Assembly: GCF_001275135.1 (NCBI RefSeq)
Contig: NZ_LFQU01000020.1
Coordinates: 1 to 64,000, forward strand
From: Xylanibacter rarus
GTDB taxonomy: Bacteria; Bacteroidota; Bacteroidia; Bacteroidales; Bacteroidaceae
Direction: 5' to 3'
Length of the DNA stretch: 64,000 nt
Shown: one piece after another, positions 26,648-34,962 of the stretch
Layout of the letters: every line of letters starts with the position of its first letter
How positions within the stretch are numbered: position 1 is the first letter of the stretch
Program-made: the position numbers and the translations under genes
The notes under the pieces: generated by a model
Told to the model about the DNA's origin: nothing
The model's database searches: none
The model's input: the letters and a program-made list of their open reading frames with translations, nothing else

Positions 26648-26655
26648 TAACTTTG
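26648..26655 (+). promoter_or_regulatory. -7 element of the esterase-fusion gene
   Basis: TAACTTTG at 26648-26655, 39 bases before the ATG, with a weak TTTC at about the -33 distance. Confidence 0.6.
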
Positions 26656-26694
26656 CATCCCGTCAGAGTAACATCCTTATAGCTTGCAAAAACA

Positions 26695-27702
26695 ATGGAA
26701 AATAATTATGCTATACAGTTCCCCGAGATAATGAAGGGGAAGAAAATCCTTTATGTTCATGGTTTCAGTTCATCGGGACAGTCGGGCACTGTCGTCAAGA
26801 TTCGCGAGATGCTGCCCGGCGCCACCGTGGTGGCTCCCGACCTGCCGCTGCATCCTGCCGAGGCCATGGACCTGCTTCACCATACTTGCGAGACTGAAAA
26901 TCCCGACCTGATTATCGGTACGTCGATGGGCGGAATGTATGCCGAGATGCTCTACGGATACGACCGCATATTGGTAAACCCTGCCTTCCAGATGGGCGAC
27001 ACCATGCTGAAGCATGGCATGCTGGGCAAGAACACCTTTCTTAATCCCCGTCAGGACGGCGTTCAGGAGTTTATCGTAACCAAGTCTCTCGTGGAAGAGT
27101 ATAAGGAGATTACCGCCAAATGCTTTGCCGGCGTAACCGATGAGGAGAGCTGCGACAGGGTGTTCGGACTGTTCGGCGACGAAGACCCAGTGGTGCATAC
27201 GCGCGACCTGTTCTCGCAGCACTACCGCAACGCCATCAGCTTTCACGGCGAGCATCGCATGAACGACAAGATATTGCTCCACTCTGTGCTGCCCGTAGTG
27301 CAGTGGATAGACGACAGACAGGAGCATCGCGAGCGCCCTATAATATACGTAAGCATCGACACGCTGCGCGACGCGCGCGGCAAGCAGATGTCGAGCGCTA
27401 TGAAGGCGTTCCGCTATCTCTTTGAGCATTACGCCATGTATATCGTTGCTCCGTCGCCTGCCTACAACCCTGAATACATTGCCGAAGTGATGCGCTGGGC
27501 AGAAGACGTGGTAAACGTTCCGGCATGGCAGCACCTTGTGTTCACCAACCGCAAGGATCTTATCTACGGCGACTACCTCATCGACCCGTCAGAAGAGTAT
27601 GGCGCAGCTGACTTTATGGGCACGCTAATCAAGTTTGGAAGCGACACATTCAAGACTTGGGAAGAGATAATAGAATTTTTCAGCAGGCTGGGAGGACAAT
27701 GA
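26695..27702 (+). CDS. YqiA-like esterase fused to a 5'-nucleotidase (NT5C)-like domain
   Basis: A 335-residue cytosolic protein with two parts. Residues 1-205 form a YqiA/YcfP-type alpha/beta hydrolase: HGFSSSGQ oxyanion region at 22-29, nucleophile elbow GTSMGG with Ser77, likely acid Asp162 or Asp164, and His184 or His187 after it. Residues about 213-335 resemble the NT5C family of HAD 5'-nucleotidases, especially FTNRKDLIYGDYLIDPS (283-299) and GTLIKFGSDTFKTWEEI. The HAD catalytic motif DxD should lie near residue 219, where VSIDTLRD stands instead, so the phosphatase may be inactive. Its substrate is unknown. Confidence 0.82.
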   Translation: MENNYAIQFPEIMKGKKILYVHGFSSSGQSGTVVKIREMLPGATVVAPDLPLHPAEAMDLLHHTCETENPDLIIGTSMGGMYAEMLYGYDRILVNPAFQMGDTMLKHGMLGKNTFLNPRQDGVQEFIVTKSLVEEYKEITAKCFAGVTDEESCDRVFGLFGDEDPVVHTRDLFSQHYRNAISFHGEHRMNDKILLHSVLPVVQWIDDRQEHRERPIIYVSIDTLRDARGKQMSSAMKAFRYLFEHYAMYIVAPSPAYNPEYIAEVMRWAEDVVNVPAWQHLVFTNRKDLIYGDYLIDPSEEYGAADFMGTLIKFGSDTFKTWEEIIEFFSRLGGQ

Positions 27703-27706
27703 TAAT

Positions 27707-27843
27707 TCATAATTGGCTAATGCCGAACTTCGTTTCACAATTCATAATTCATAATTGGGCGGGTGTTATTCTATAACAATATACGATATAGGGTGATGTC
27801 TCGTTTAAATTGTGAAACGAAGTTCGGCATTAGCTAATTATGA
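27707..27843. repeat. 137-bp inverted-repeat element
   Basis: Two 36-base arms (27707-27742 and 27808-27843) are inverted copies with one mismatch (27715 G where the partner predicts A). The core contains direct ATTCATAATT repeats. Immediately to its right a 12-base GTGAATTATAAA occurs twice (27853 and 27875), the second copy holding the start codon of the helicase gene. No target duplication is obvious. It looks like a miniature palindromic mobile element. Confidence 0.85.
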
Positions 27844-27874
27844 CTTATAAACGTGAATTATAAAATCGTGAATT

Positions 27875-30800
27875 GTGAATTATAAAGACGTTAATAGTGA
27901 ACTCTTTTCTCGCGTTTTAGAACTTACGCGCCTTTATGATACTGCCGATGCTAAGAGCGTCAACAAGATGGCGCACGAGACGCTGGTGCTGACTTGTCAT
28001 GAGGGACTGCGCGACACGGGACAGGCCTTCGGTAACCTCTTTTCGCAGGTAGACTATCTGTGCAAGAGGCACAACGTCAAGCTGCCCGACTGGATTGCAG
28101 TTCAGGCCATGCGCCGCCATACCAACAGCAGTGAGCCGCTCTCGCGCGAAGATTTCTTCTACGATATGCGCGCCCTCAGCCGCTTCATCTCTGCCGTTAC
28201 GGGCACCGACGTGCCGGGCGAGCTGCTCCGTGTGCTGCCTGCCGAGCGCAAGCCTTACACCAAGGCCGAAGGCACCGACGTAAGATACGTGAGATGTATC
28301 GTAAGAGGGTTCGACGACAAATATATCTATGTGTCTGCCGAGGAGGTGCTCGGCGGAGCCATGCTTGCTGCCGACTATACGGCAGACGACCTAACTTATC
28401 TCTCCGAACTGCTGCGAGAGGGAATGCAGCTCAACCTGCTCGACTGCAAGCTCGAAGGCTCATGCACATACAGCGGCAGCGAGGGCGACGTGAAATGCGA
28501 CATCATCGTGCCTTCGCTCGTTATCGTTGAGCCCGACTATCTTATCGACATCAGCTCAATATCCGCATGCTTTAAGGAGTACGGCCACCATCCGCTGATA
28601 TACACCCTCGACCGAATGAAGCCGCGCGCCAACAGTCAGGCAATACTCCTCGGTAATCTTGCCGGCAGCGTGCTCGACGATATTATCAACAGTCACGGCA
28701 CCTACAATATGGCGTCTACGTTGAAAAAGAGTTTCAGCGAGAAGGCTCTCGAATATTCAACCTGCACCGACTTCAATCCTGCCGTGTTCAAGGCAAATGC
28801 CGCCGTGCAGGCATCCAATATCAACGCCGCCGTTACGGGCATGTTCGGCGAATACGACCGCAGTCGCGTTGTGCTTGAGCCGTCGTTCGTCTGCGAGCGT
28901 CTTGGCCTTCAGGGCCGTGTCGACCTCATGACCACCGACTTCCGCCTGCTTGTTGAGCAGAAGTCGGGGCGCAACCTCAACATTGAGCGCGCCGCACAGT
29001 CGGGCGGCAAGGGCCTGCAGCTTGAGCCTCATTATGTTCAGCTGCTGCTTTATTACGGCGTGCTGAGATACAACTTCAATCTTGGTTTCAACAAGACAGA
29101 CATCCGTCTGCTCTATTCTAAATATCCCCCGGCACAGGGCTTCCTTGCCGTGGCCTTCTATCGCAAGCTCTTCGCTGAGGCCATCAGTCTGCGCAACAAG
29201 ATTGTCGCTGCCGACTTCGACATAGCCCTCGACGGCTTCGACAGCGTGCTGCCCGAGCTTACGCCCGCCACGCTCAACACCACAAAGACCGCTTCGTCGT
29301 TCTTTCAGCGCTACCTCCTGCCGCAGATAGAGACCGTAACGGGGCCGTTGGCAGCCATGCCGCCGCTTGAGCGCGAGTATTTCTGCCGCATGATGACGTT
29401 CGTATATCGTGAGCAGCTCTTAGGCAAGGTAGGCTCGCAGGAAGGCGTAACGAGCTGTTCGGCAGACCTCTGGAACATGCCGCTGGCAGAGAAGCTGGAG
29501 ACCGGCAACATATACACCGGCCTGACAATAAAGGCAAAGGAGTGTGCCGAAGGCAGTTCCGTGCCCGACCGCATAACGCTCTCCGTGCCCGGACAGGGCG
29601 AGGGCTTCTTGCCAAACTTCCGCCGCGGCGACATGATTTATCTCTATCAGTATCGTGCCGACAGCGTTCCCGATGTGCGCAACGCCATACTTTACAAGGG
29701 AAACATTGACGAGCTGCACACCGACGAGATAACAGTGGTGCTGACAGACGGACAGCAGAACCCCGACGTTCTGCAGGTTCAGCATCCTGAGGATATGCCC
29801 GACGACATGCATAAGGCAATGGTATATGCCGTAGAGCATGCCGGAACAGATGCTTCGGGCAGCAGCGGAGCGCGCGCATTGCTTGAGTTTGTAACCGCTC
29901 CCGACGACCGACGCAGTCTGCTTCTCGGTCAGCGTGCCCCTCGCAGAAACGAAAGCGTAAGGCTCACAAAGAGTTATAACCCAAGCTACGACGACATACT
30001 GCTGGCCGCAATGCAGGCATCCGACTATTATCTGCTCGTCGGTCCGCCCGGCACGGGCAAGACATCAATGGCTCTGAGGTTTATGGTTGAAGAGGAACTT
30101 ACGCGCCCCGGTGCGTCGGTTTTGCTCATGGCATACACCAACAGGGCCGTAGACGAGATATGCGCAATGCTCGAAGACGCCTCGCTCGACTATCTGAGGC
30201 TGGGCAGCGAATATAGCTGCGACCGCCGTTTCAAGCATCGTCTTATTGGCGAGGCAGTGCGCAACTGTCCCCGTCTGTCCGACATCCGCGAGCGCATAGC
30301 CTCAGTGCGCATCATCACCGCCACCACGTCAATGCTCATGTCGCGGCCTTTCGTGTTCAGCTTGAAGCACTTCTCGTTGGCCATTGTCGACGAGGCGTCG
30401 CAGATACTTGAGCCGGGACTTATCGGTCTGCTTGCCGCCCACGACCATGAAGGCGGCGTGCGCACACGTTGCAGCATCGACCGCTTTATCCTTGTAGGCG
30501 ACCATAAGCAGCTGCCGGCTGTGGTGCTGCAGAGCGAAACCGAGTCGGCTGTGAGCAGCGAGTCGCTGCGTGCCATCGGACTCGACAACTGCCGCAACTC
30601 GCTCTTTGAGCGTCTGCTGCGCACGGAGCGCGCCGCCGGCCGCACAGAGTTTACAGGTGTGCTGCGCCGTCACGGCCGTATGCATCCTGACGTGGCCGAG
30701 TTCCCCTGCCGTGAGTTCTACGCCAGCGAGCATCTCGAGCCTGTTCCGCTGAAGCATCAGAAGGAGACGTCGCTCAATTATGCCGACACAGGCCTTACAG

Positions 30801-31333
30801 ACAAGCTTGACACGCTGCTGCGCACTCACCGCATGATCTTCATTCCGTCGCAGCCGTGCCGCCGTCCCGATGTGTCCGACAAGGTGAACACAAGCGAGGC
30901 AACCATAGTGGCCGACCTTCTGAGCCGTCTTTACTCTATGCTCGGCAGCAGTTTCAGCGCATCCAGGAGCGTGGGCGTAATAGTGCCTTACCGCAATCAG
31001 ATAGCCGTGATACGCAAGGAGATTGAGAAAACCGGGATAAAGGAGCTTGAAGACATATCCATAGACACCGTAGAGCGCTATCAGGGCAGCCAGCGCGACG
31101 TGATAATCTATTCGTTCACGGTGCAGAACAGGTGGCAGCTTGAGTTTCTTGCAGCCAACTGCTTCATGGACGACGCACGCATCATAGACCGCAAGCTGAA
31201 CGTGGCCATGACCCGTGCGCGCCGCCAGATGATAATGACAGGCAATGTTGAGACGCTCAGCCATAACGCAGTCTTCCGCGAGATGATAAGCTATGTGGAG
31301 TCGAAAGGTGGCCTGTTCAGATATTACGAATAG
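27875..31333 (+). CDS. Dna2-like PD-(D/E)XK nuclease / superfamily 1 helicase
   Basis: A 1152-residue protein. An N-terminal region of unknown fold is followed by a nuclease core with Asp350 and Glu361-Gln-Lys363, the D...ExK pattern of PD-(D/E)XK enzymes. The helicase then shows Walker A GPPGTGKT (723-730), Walker B VDEAS with Asp839, motif III GDHKQLPAV, motif V DTVERYQGSQRDVIIYS and motif VI NVAMTRARR, as in Upf1/Dna2-type superfamily 1. A role in DNA replication or repair is inferred. The start is GTG at 27875. An ATG at 27968 is an alternative that would cost 31 residues. Confidence 0.85.
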   Translation: MNYKDVNSELFSRVLELTRLYDTADAKSVNKMAHETLVLTCHEGLRDTGQAFGNLFSQVDYLCKRHNVKLPDWIAVQAMRRHTNSSEPLSREDFFYDMRALSRFISAVTGTDVPGELLRVLPAERKPYTKAEGTDVRYVRCIVRGFDDKYIYVSAEEVLGGAMLAADYTADDLTYLSELLREGMQLNLLDCKLEGSCTYSGSEGDVKCDIIVPSLVIVEPDYLIDISSISACFKEYGHHPLIYTLDRMKPRANSQAILLGNLAGSVLDDIINSHGTYNMASTLKKSFSEKALEYSTCTDFNPAVFKANAAVQASNINAAVTGMFGEYDRSRVVLEPSFVCERLGLQGRVDLMTTDFRLLVEQKSGRNLNIERAAQSGGKGLQLEPHYVQLLLYYGVLRYNFNLGFNKTDIRLLYSKYPPAQGFLAVAFYRKLFAEAISLRNKIVAADFDIALDGFDSVLPELTPATLNTTKTASSFFQRYLLPQIETVTGPLAAMPPLEREYFCRMMTFVYREQLLGKVGSQEGVTSCSADLWNMPLAEKLETGNIYTGLTIKAKECAEGSSVPDRITLSVPGQGEGFLPNFRRGDMIYLYQYRADSVPDVRNAILYKGNIDELHTDEITVVLTDGQQNPDVLQVQHPEDMPDDMHKAMVYAVEHAGTDASGSSGARALLEFVTAPDDRRSLLLGQRAPRRNESVRLTKSYNPSYDDILLAAMQASDYYLLVGPPGTGKTSMALRFMVEEELTRPGASVLLMAYTNRAVDEICAMLEDASLDYLRLGSEYSCDRRFKHRLIGEAVRNCPRLSDIRERIASVRIITATTSMLMSRPFVFSLKHFSLAIVDEASQILEPGLIGLLAAHDHEGGVRTRCSIDRFILVGDHKQLPAVVLQSETESAVSSESLRAIGLDNCRNSLFERLLRTERAAGRTEFTGVLRRHGRMHPDVAEFPCREFYASEHLEPVPLKHQKETSLNYADTGLTDKLDTLLRTHRMIFIPSQPCRRPDVSDKVNTSEATIVADLLSRLYSMLGSSFSASRSVGVIVPYRNQIAVIRKEIEKTGIKELEDISIDTVERYQGSQRDVIIYSFTVQNRWQLEFLAANCFMDDARIIDRKLNVAMTRARRQMIMTGNVETLSHNAVFREMISYVESKGGLFRYYE

Positions 31334-31420
31334 CCTTTCATGACGGCGTTTGCGGTTGTTCAGCCGTTGGTGTATTGAAAAATGCCTCTTGACATCTGTC
31401 GTCGTGAATGGAGAATAAAT

Positions 31421-31649
31421 ACAAAAAAGTTTTTCTCAGAAACTCATCACTCGTCACATTGCAGCATAACTTTCAGTTAGTCAGATTGTTGCAGTGTGAT
31501 GAGTTGCCGTCCGCACTCATCACGCCGGCAGCGTAAAGCCCTTGATGTGATGAGTCGGCAAGTCAAAACGTCACACCTTAAGGCGTTGAATATTAGAGCG
31601 TTACAGGCAGATGTGACGAGTGATGAGTTTCTGAGAAAAACTTTTTTGT
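31421..31649. repeat. GTGATGAGT-box element with perfect 39-bp terminal inverted repeats
   Basis: The ends 31421-31459 and 31611-31649 are perfect 39-base inverted copies. Inside and at the ends are ACTCATCAC or GTGATGAGT boxes at 31442, 31496, 31515, 31547 and 31620. There is no coding capacity for a transposase. The array copy D begins 12 bases to the right, the same composite order as at 3991-4325. Confidence 0.9.
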
Positions 31650-31660
31650 TTAATAAACAT

Positions 31661-31758
31661 CGGCCTTTTGCAGCGCAAAAGCTATCCTTTTATGCTGCAA
31701 AAGGCCGTGTTTTATGGTGCAAAAGCATACCTTTTACAATGCCGTTTGGGGTGTTTTG
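31661..31758 (+). repeat. AAAAG-palindrome array, copy D
   Basis: A perfect 14-base inverted repeat (CGGCCTTTTGCAGC at 31661, GCTGCAAAAGGCCG at 31694) encloses GCAAAAGCTATCCTTTTAT, and a further unit GCAAAAGCATACCTTTTACA follows. It lies between the convergent ends of the helicase and EFR1 genes. Confidence 0.8.
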
Positions 31759-31873
31759 TAATACAGAAACATAACTTCTGCGTTATGCTCACGGCCATTC
31801 AACATTGCGGATATGCAGAAACGATGTTGCCGTTAAATGACTTTCGGCATAATCTTCGTTACGTTTTAATATC

Positions 31874-32659
31874 TTAGAAGAATGTTTCGGGCTCGCGTCT
31901 TGCCGAGAATGCCGCTGTAAATTTAGCCGCTGCTTCGGCATAAGCGGGCAGATATATGGCGCGCGAGCCGTGAGGACAAACCACCACGCAGCGTCCGCAT
32001 GCAATACATTTGGATGTATCTGTGCTGCAAGGGTCGCTCTCGCTTATCGCGCCGGCAGGGCAGAGCCTTACGCAAGTCATGCATTTGGTACATGTGTTCT
32101 TGTCGCCCGTTGGGCACATCGGCACTTTGTGAGCCTCCCTATACGGGCGGTTGCCCTTCACTTCCGGATTGCCCAAGGCGTCTGTTCCGGCAGCATCGGC
32201 GAGCAGTTGGGCACATCTCTTTCCGAATGCGGCAGCCTTTTCAAGGTCGGCAGCATCGGGACGGCCCTCAGCAACCTTCGGGAATATGCAGTGGCGGCCT
32301 ATGAACGCGCCGGCGGCAAACGTGTGGAAGCCGTTGCCGTTGAGCGTGTCTTTTATCTCGAGCAGCGCGTCGTCGTAGTCGCGGTTGCCGTAGACGCACA
32401 CCGCAACGGCAGGAGTGTTGTTGCCGTGAACCATCTTCAGCGCCTCGGCGGCAGCCTCGGGTATGCGTCCCACGTAGACAGGAGCGCCAACGATGAGCAT
32501 ACTGTTGTCGCCGCTGAGCCTTATTTCGCTCTCGGGCAGGGCGTTGGTTATGTCGTGTTCAATGATGTTTCCGCCAATGGCTTTGGCTATTTCCCTTACT
32601 ATTGTGCGTGTGGTGTAGGTAGCACTGAAGTACACCACGTGAATGTCCGTTATGTTCAT
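31874..32659 (-). CDS. EFR1-type flavodoxin / 2x[4Fe-4S] ferredoxin fusion
   Basis: A 261-residue cytosolic redox protein. Residues 1-150 are flavodoxin-like, with the FMN-loop equivalent YFSATYTTR (residues about 10-18) and the GAPVYVGRIP region. The C-terminal part has two ferredoxin clusters, CTKCMTCVRLCP (about 189-200) and CIACGRCVVVCP (about 217-228). This matches the EFR1 family of flavodoxin-ferredoxin fusions, which presumably shuttle electrons, partner unknown. It is monocistronic and divergent from the acetyltransferase, with a TACATTTG -7 box on the minus strand at 32707-32714 and TTG 20 bases beyond it. Confidence 0.9.
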   Translation of the reverse strand: MNITDIHVVYFSATYTTRTIVREIAKAIGGNIIEHDITNALPESEIRLSGDNSMLIVGAPVYVGRIPEAAAEALKMVHGNNTPAVAVCVYGNRDYDDALLEIKDTLNGNGFHTFAAGAFIGRHCIFPKVAEGRPDAADLEKAAAFGKRCAQLLADAAGTDALGNPEVKGNRPYREAHKVPMCPTGDKNTCTKCMTCVRLCPAGAISESDPCSTDTSKCIACGRCVVVCPHGSRAIYLPAYAEAAAKFTAAFSARREPETFF

Positions 32660-32706
32660 AATCTGTTTTTTTGTATAAAATGAAGCCGATAAAATGTTTC
32701 TCTATG

Positions 32707-32737
32707 CAAATGTAAGAATAAAAAATGCACGGCGCAA
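32707..32737 (-). promoter_or_regulatory. promoter of the EFR1-type gene
   Basis: On the minus strand TACATTTG (32707-32714) and TTG (32735-32737) are 20 bases apart. The leader is about 40 bases. Confidence 0.55.
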
Positions 32738-32900
32738 GCATACGCCCCGTGATTTTTATGTGTTGAGGCTGCGTGCCGTGCGGTGTGCCTGTAGCTGTGA
32801 GGCATGAGCAGACGTCGTTGCGGCGTGTGCCGGAATATAAAAAAGTAAAAGATATAACATTATCCATGATATGGGTATGCAGGTTAATGCCGATAATAGT

Positions 32901-32908
32901 TATCTTTG
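32901..32908 (+). promoter_or_regulatory. -7 element of the acetyltransferase gene
   Basis: TATCTTTG at 32901-32908. Transcription would start near 32915, so any start codon at 32906 in the longest frame is excluded. Confidence 0.6.
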
Positions 32909-33004
32909 CAGCGTGCAGTAAAACGGCCGCTCTGCGGTGCCGGAGCGGTCATGGTTAGGGCACAAATGAAACGACAGTTAATGAAAAAAGGACAATATAT
33001 CATT

Positions 33005-33565
33005 ATGACATTGAATGACTTTTTGGCTTATGTGGCCACAGGCAAACCGCTGAACACACCCGAGATATGCAGTTTTATGGACGAGATGAGCAACGAGGCG
33101 CGCCGCGTTACGTTCAGGCTCAACGCCGAGTTTCACACTCAGGAGGAAGTAAGGTCGCTGCTCTCAGAGATTATGGGATATAGCGTTCCCGACACGCTGA
33201 GAGTGTTTCCGCCGTTTTATACCGATTTCGGCAAGAACATACACATAGGCGAAAACGTGTTTATCAACGCCTGCTGCCACTTTCAGGATCATGGAGGCGT
33301 AACCCTTGGCGACGGCTGTCAGATAGGCCACAACGTGGTGTTTGCCACGCTCAACCATGGACTTGAGCCCGAAAATCGCCGCTTCACTTATCCTGCTCCG
33401 ATAGTCTTGGGGCGCAATGTGTGGGTAGGTTCTAATGCGACGATACTTCAGGGCGTTACGATAGGCGACAATTCGGTGGTTGCTGCCGGAGCCGTGGTAA
33501 CCAGGGATGTGCCTGCCGACACGATAGTTGGCGGCGTTCCGGCGCGCGTGATAAAGCATATCTGA
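33005..33565 (+). CDS. hexapeptide-repeat O-acetyltransferase (LacA/Maa type)
   Basis: A 186-residue left-handed beta-helix acyltransferase of the galactoside/maltose acetyltransferase type. Hexapeptide runs fill the second half (IHIGENVFINACCHFQDHGG, VTLGDGCQIGHNVVFA, VWVGSNATILQGVTIGDN), with the catalytic His in ATLNHGLEP. It ends GGVPARVIKHI as in this family. The frame is open from 32906, but the conserved part begins at MTLNDFLAY, so I chose 33005. Mets at 32966 and 32981 are alternatives, since all follow the predicted transcription start. The acceptor sugar cannot be told from sequence. Confidence 0.87.
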   Translation: MTLNDFLAYVATGKPLNTPEICSFMDEMSNEARRVTFRLNAEFHTQEEVRSLLSEIMGYSVPDTLRVFPPFYTDFGKNIHIGENVFINACCHFQDHGGVTLGDGCQIGHNVVFATLNHGLEPENRRFTYPAPIVLGRNVWVGSNATILQGVTIGDNSVVAAGAVVTRDVPADTIVGGVPARVIKHI

Positions 33566-33678
33566 CGCTGTCAGGCTATAAACGGCTCTCAGCGAGGCTT
33601 GGGGTCTCGTAATGAAATATGTGTAAAAAGGGTAAAATAATCAGTAAATGTGGTATCGTGGCGACGGAGGATATGTGC

Positions 33679-33686
33679 TAACTTTG
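33679..33686 (+). promoter_or_regulatory. -7 element of the CMD-cupin gene
   Basis: TAACTTTG at 33679-33686, 23 bases before the ATG. Confidence 0.6.
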
Positions 33687-33709
33687 CACCGTAACCAAAA
33701 CATGATAGC

Positions 33710-34819
33710 ATGAAACTGATTAATGTAACAATGATTGCGGCGGCTATGTTGATGGCCGTATGCAGTCAGATAAAAGCTGAAGAGAATATGAAAAACGTAC
33801 TAAACGAAAAGCAGCAGTGCATGGCTGCCATTGCATGCCTTGAGGCAAAGGGCGACATCGACGGTCTGACTGTCGCCATCAACGCAGGATTTGACGCCGG
33901 ACTTACCGTGAGCGAGATTAAGGAAGCCCTGTCGCAGTTGTATGCCTACACGGGATTTCCGCGCAGTCTTAACGCCCTTGGCACACTGCAGAGCGTTGTC
34001 AACAGCCGCCGTCAGCAGGGCAAGGCGTGCGAGGAGGGCAAGGATGCCGACCCGATGGCAGAAGGATACGACGCACTGAAACAGGGAACGGAGGTGCAGA
34101 CCAAGTTGAGCGGCAAGCCGTTTACTTATGATTTCGCTCCCGCCACCGACTATTATCTGAAGGCTCACCTGTTTGGTGACATCTTTGCGCGCAACAATCT
34201 CACTCACGCCGAGCGCGAGTTGGTTACCGTAAGCGCGCTGTCAGGCTTGCAGGGCGTTGAGCCGCAGCTGCAGTCGCACGTCAGCGGAGCGCGCAACATG
34301 GGGCTGAAGGACGACGAGATACGCTCAATACCGGCCACGCTTGCTGCCCGTGTGGGCGAGGTTGAGGCATGGCGCGCAGCCAAGGCCATTGCGGCAGTGT
34401 TCGGAGAGCCGTTTGATGAGGGCAAGCCCGTGGAGCAGATGATGTTCCCAAAAGGCGACTTCAATTCGGCTTATGCCCAATATTTCATCGGCAACAGCTA
34501 TCTTGCACCGCTCAGTCAGGGCAAGGTGCCCGTGTCGAACGTAACCTTTGAGCCCCGCTGCCGCAACAACTGGCACATCCATCACAAAGGAATACAGATG
34601 TTGATATGCGTCGGCGGCACAGGCTGGTATCAGGAGTGGGGCAAGGATGCCCGAATGCTGAAGCCCGGAGATGTGGTTGAAATACCCGAAGGCGTTAAGC
34701 ATTGGCACGGCGCAACCAAAGACAGCTGGTTCCAGCACGTAACGTTCACCGTTGCCGAAGAGGGCGCGTCGAACGAATGGCTCGAGCCGGTTACGGATGA
34801 AGAATATGACAAACTGTAA
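33710..34819 (+). CDS. exported carboxymuconolactone decarboxylase-like / cupin protein
   Basis: A 369-residue protein with a signal peptide (1-23, ending SQIKAEE). Two CMD/AhpD-like helical units follow (about 33-105 and 130-225). The C-terminal cupin (about 265-350) has metal-ligand-type residues in HIHHKG and the second motif HWHGATKDSWFQHVTF. The CMD units lack an obvious CxxC peroxidase pair, so the activity is unclear. Similar cytosolic fusions are annotated as CMD-family proteins; here the signal peptide points to the periplasm. It is monocistronic with a strong terminator. Confidence 0.85.
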   Translation: MKLINVTMIAAAMLMAVCSQIKAEENMKNVLNEKQQCMAAIACLEAKGDIDGLTVAINAGFDAGLTVSEIKEALSQLYAYTGFPRSLNALGTLQSVVNSRRQQGKACEEGKDADPMAEGYDALKQGTEVQTKLSGKPFTYDFAPATDYYLKAHLFGDIFARNNLTHAERELVTVSALSGLQGVEPQLQSHVSGARNMGLKDDEIRSIPATLAARVGEVEAWRAAKAIAAVFGEPFDEGKPVEQMMFPKGDFNSAYAQYFIGNSYLAPLSQGKVPVSNVTFEPRCRNNWHIHHKGIQMLICVGGTGWYQEWGKDARMLKPGDVVEIPEGVKHWHGATKDSWFQHVTFTVAEEGASNEWLEPVTDEEYDKL

Positions 34820-34840
34820 CTTTCAACATGTCTTTATAAC

Positions 34841-34884
34841 CATAACACCCCGCAGACAATAGCCTGCGGGGTGTTATGTTTTGT
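34841..34884 (+). terminator. terminator after the CMD-cupin gene
   Basis: A perfect 15-bp stem pairs 34841-34855 with 34864-34878, with an 8-base loop, followed by TTTTG. Confidence 0.9.
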
Positions 34885-34962
34885 TGCTTATGACATTATG
34901 TAAGTCGCCGTTCACTTATGTCCTGTGATGTTGCCGGCTTTTATTTCGCTATATATAAAACA

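Noticed and set aside
30329-31264. 311-codon minus-strand frame inside the helicase gene
   Set aside because: No family motif or start context; it mirrors the GC-rich third positions of the real gene.
31421-31649. Complete insertion sequence
   Set aside because: Terminal inverted repeats are present, but there is no transposase frame, so at most it is a non-autonomous element.
31496-31877. Reading frames over the inverted-repeat element and array copy D
   Set aside because: Composition is set by the repeats, and frames overlap the perfect inverted repeat, so they are not genes.
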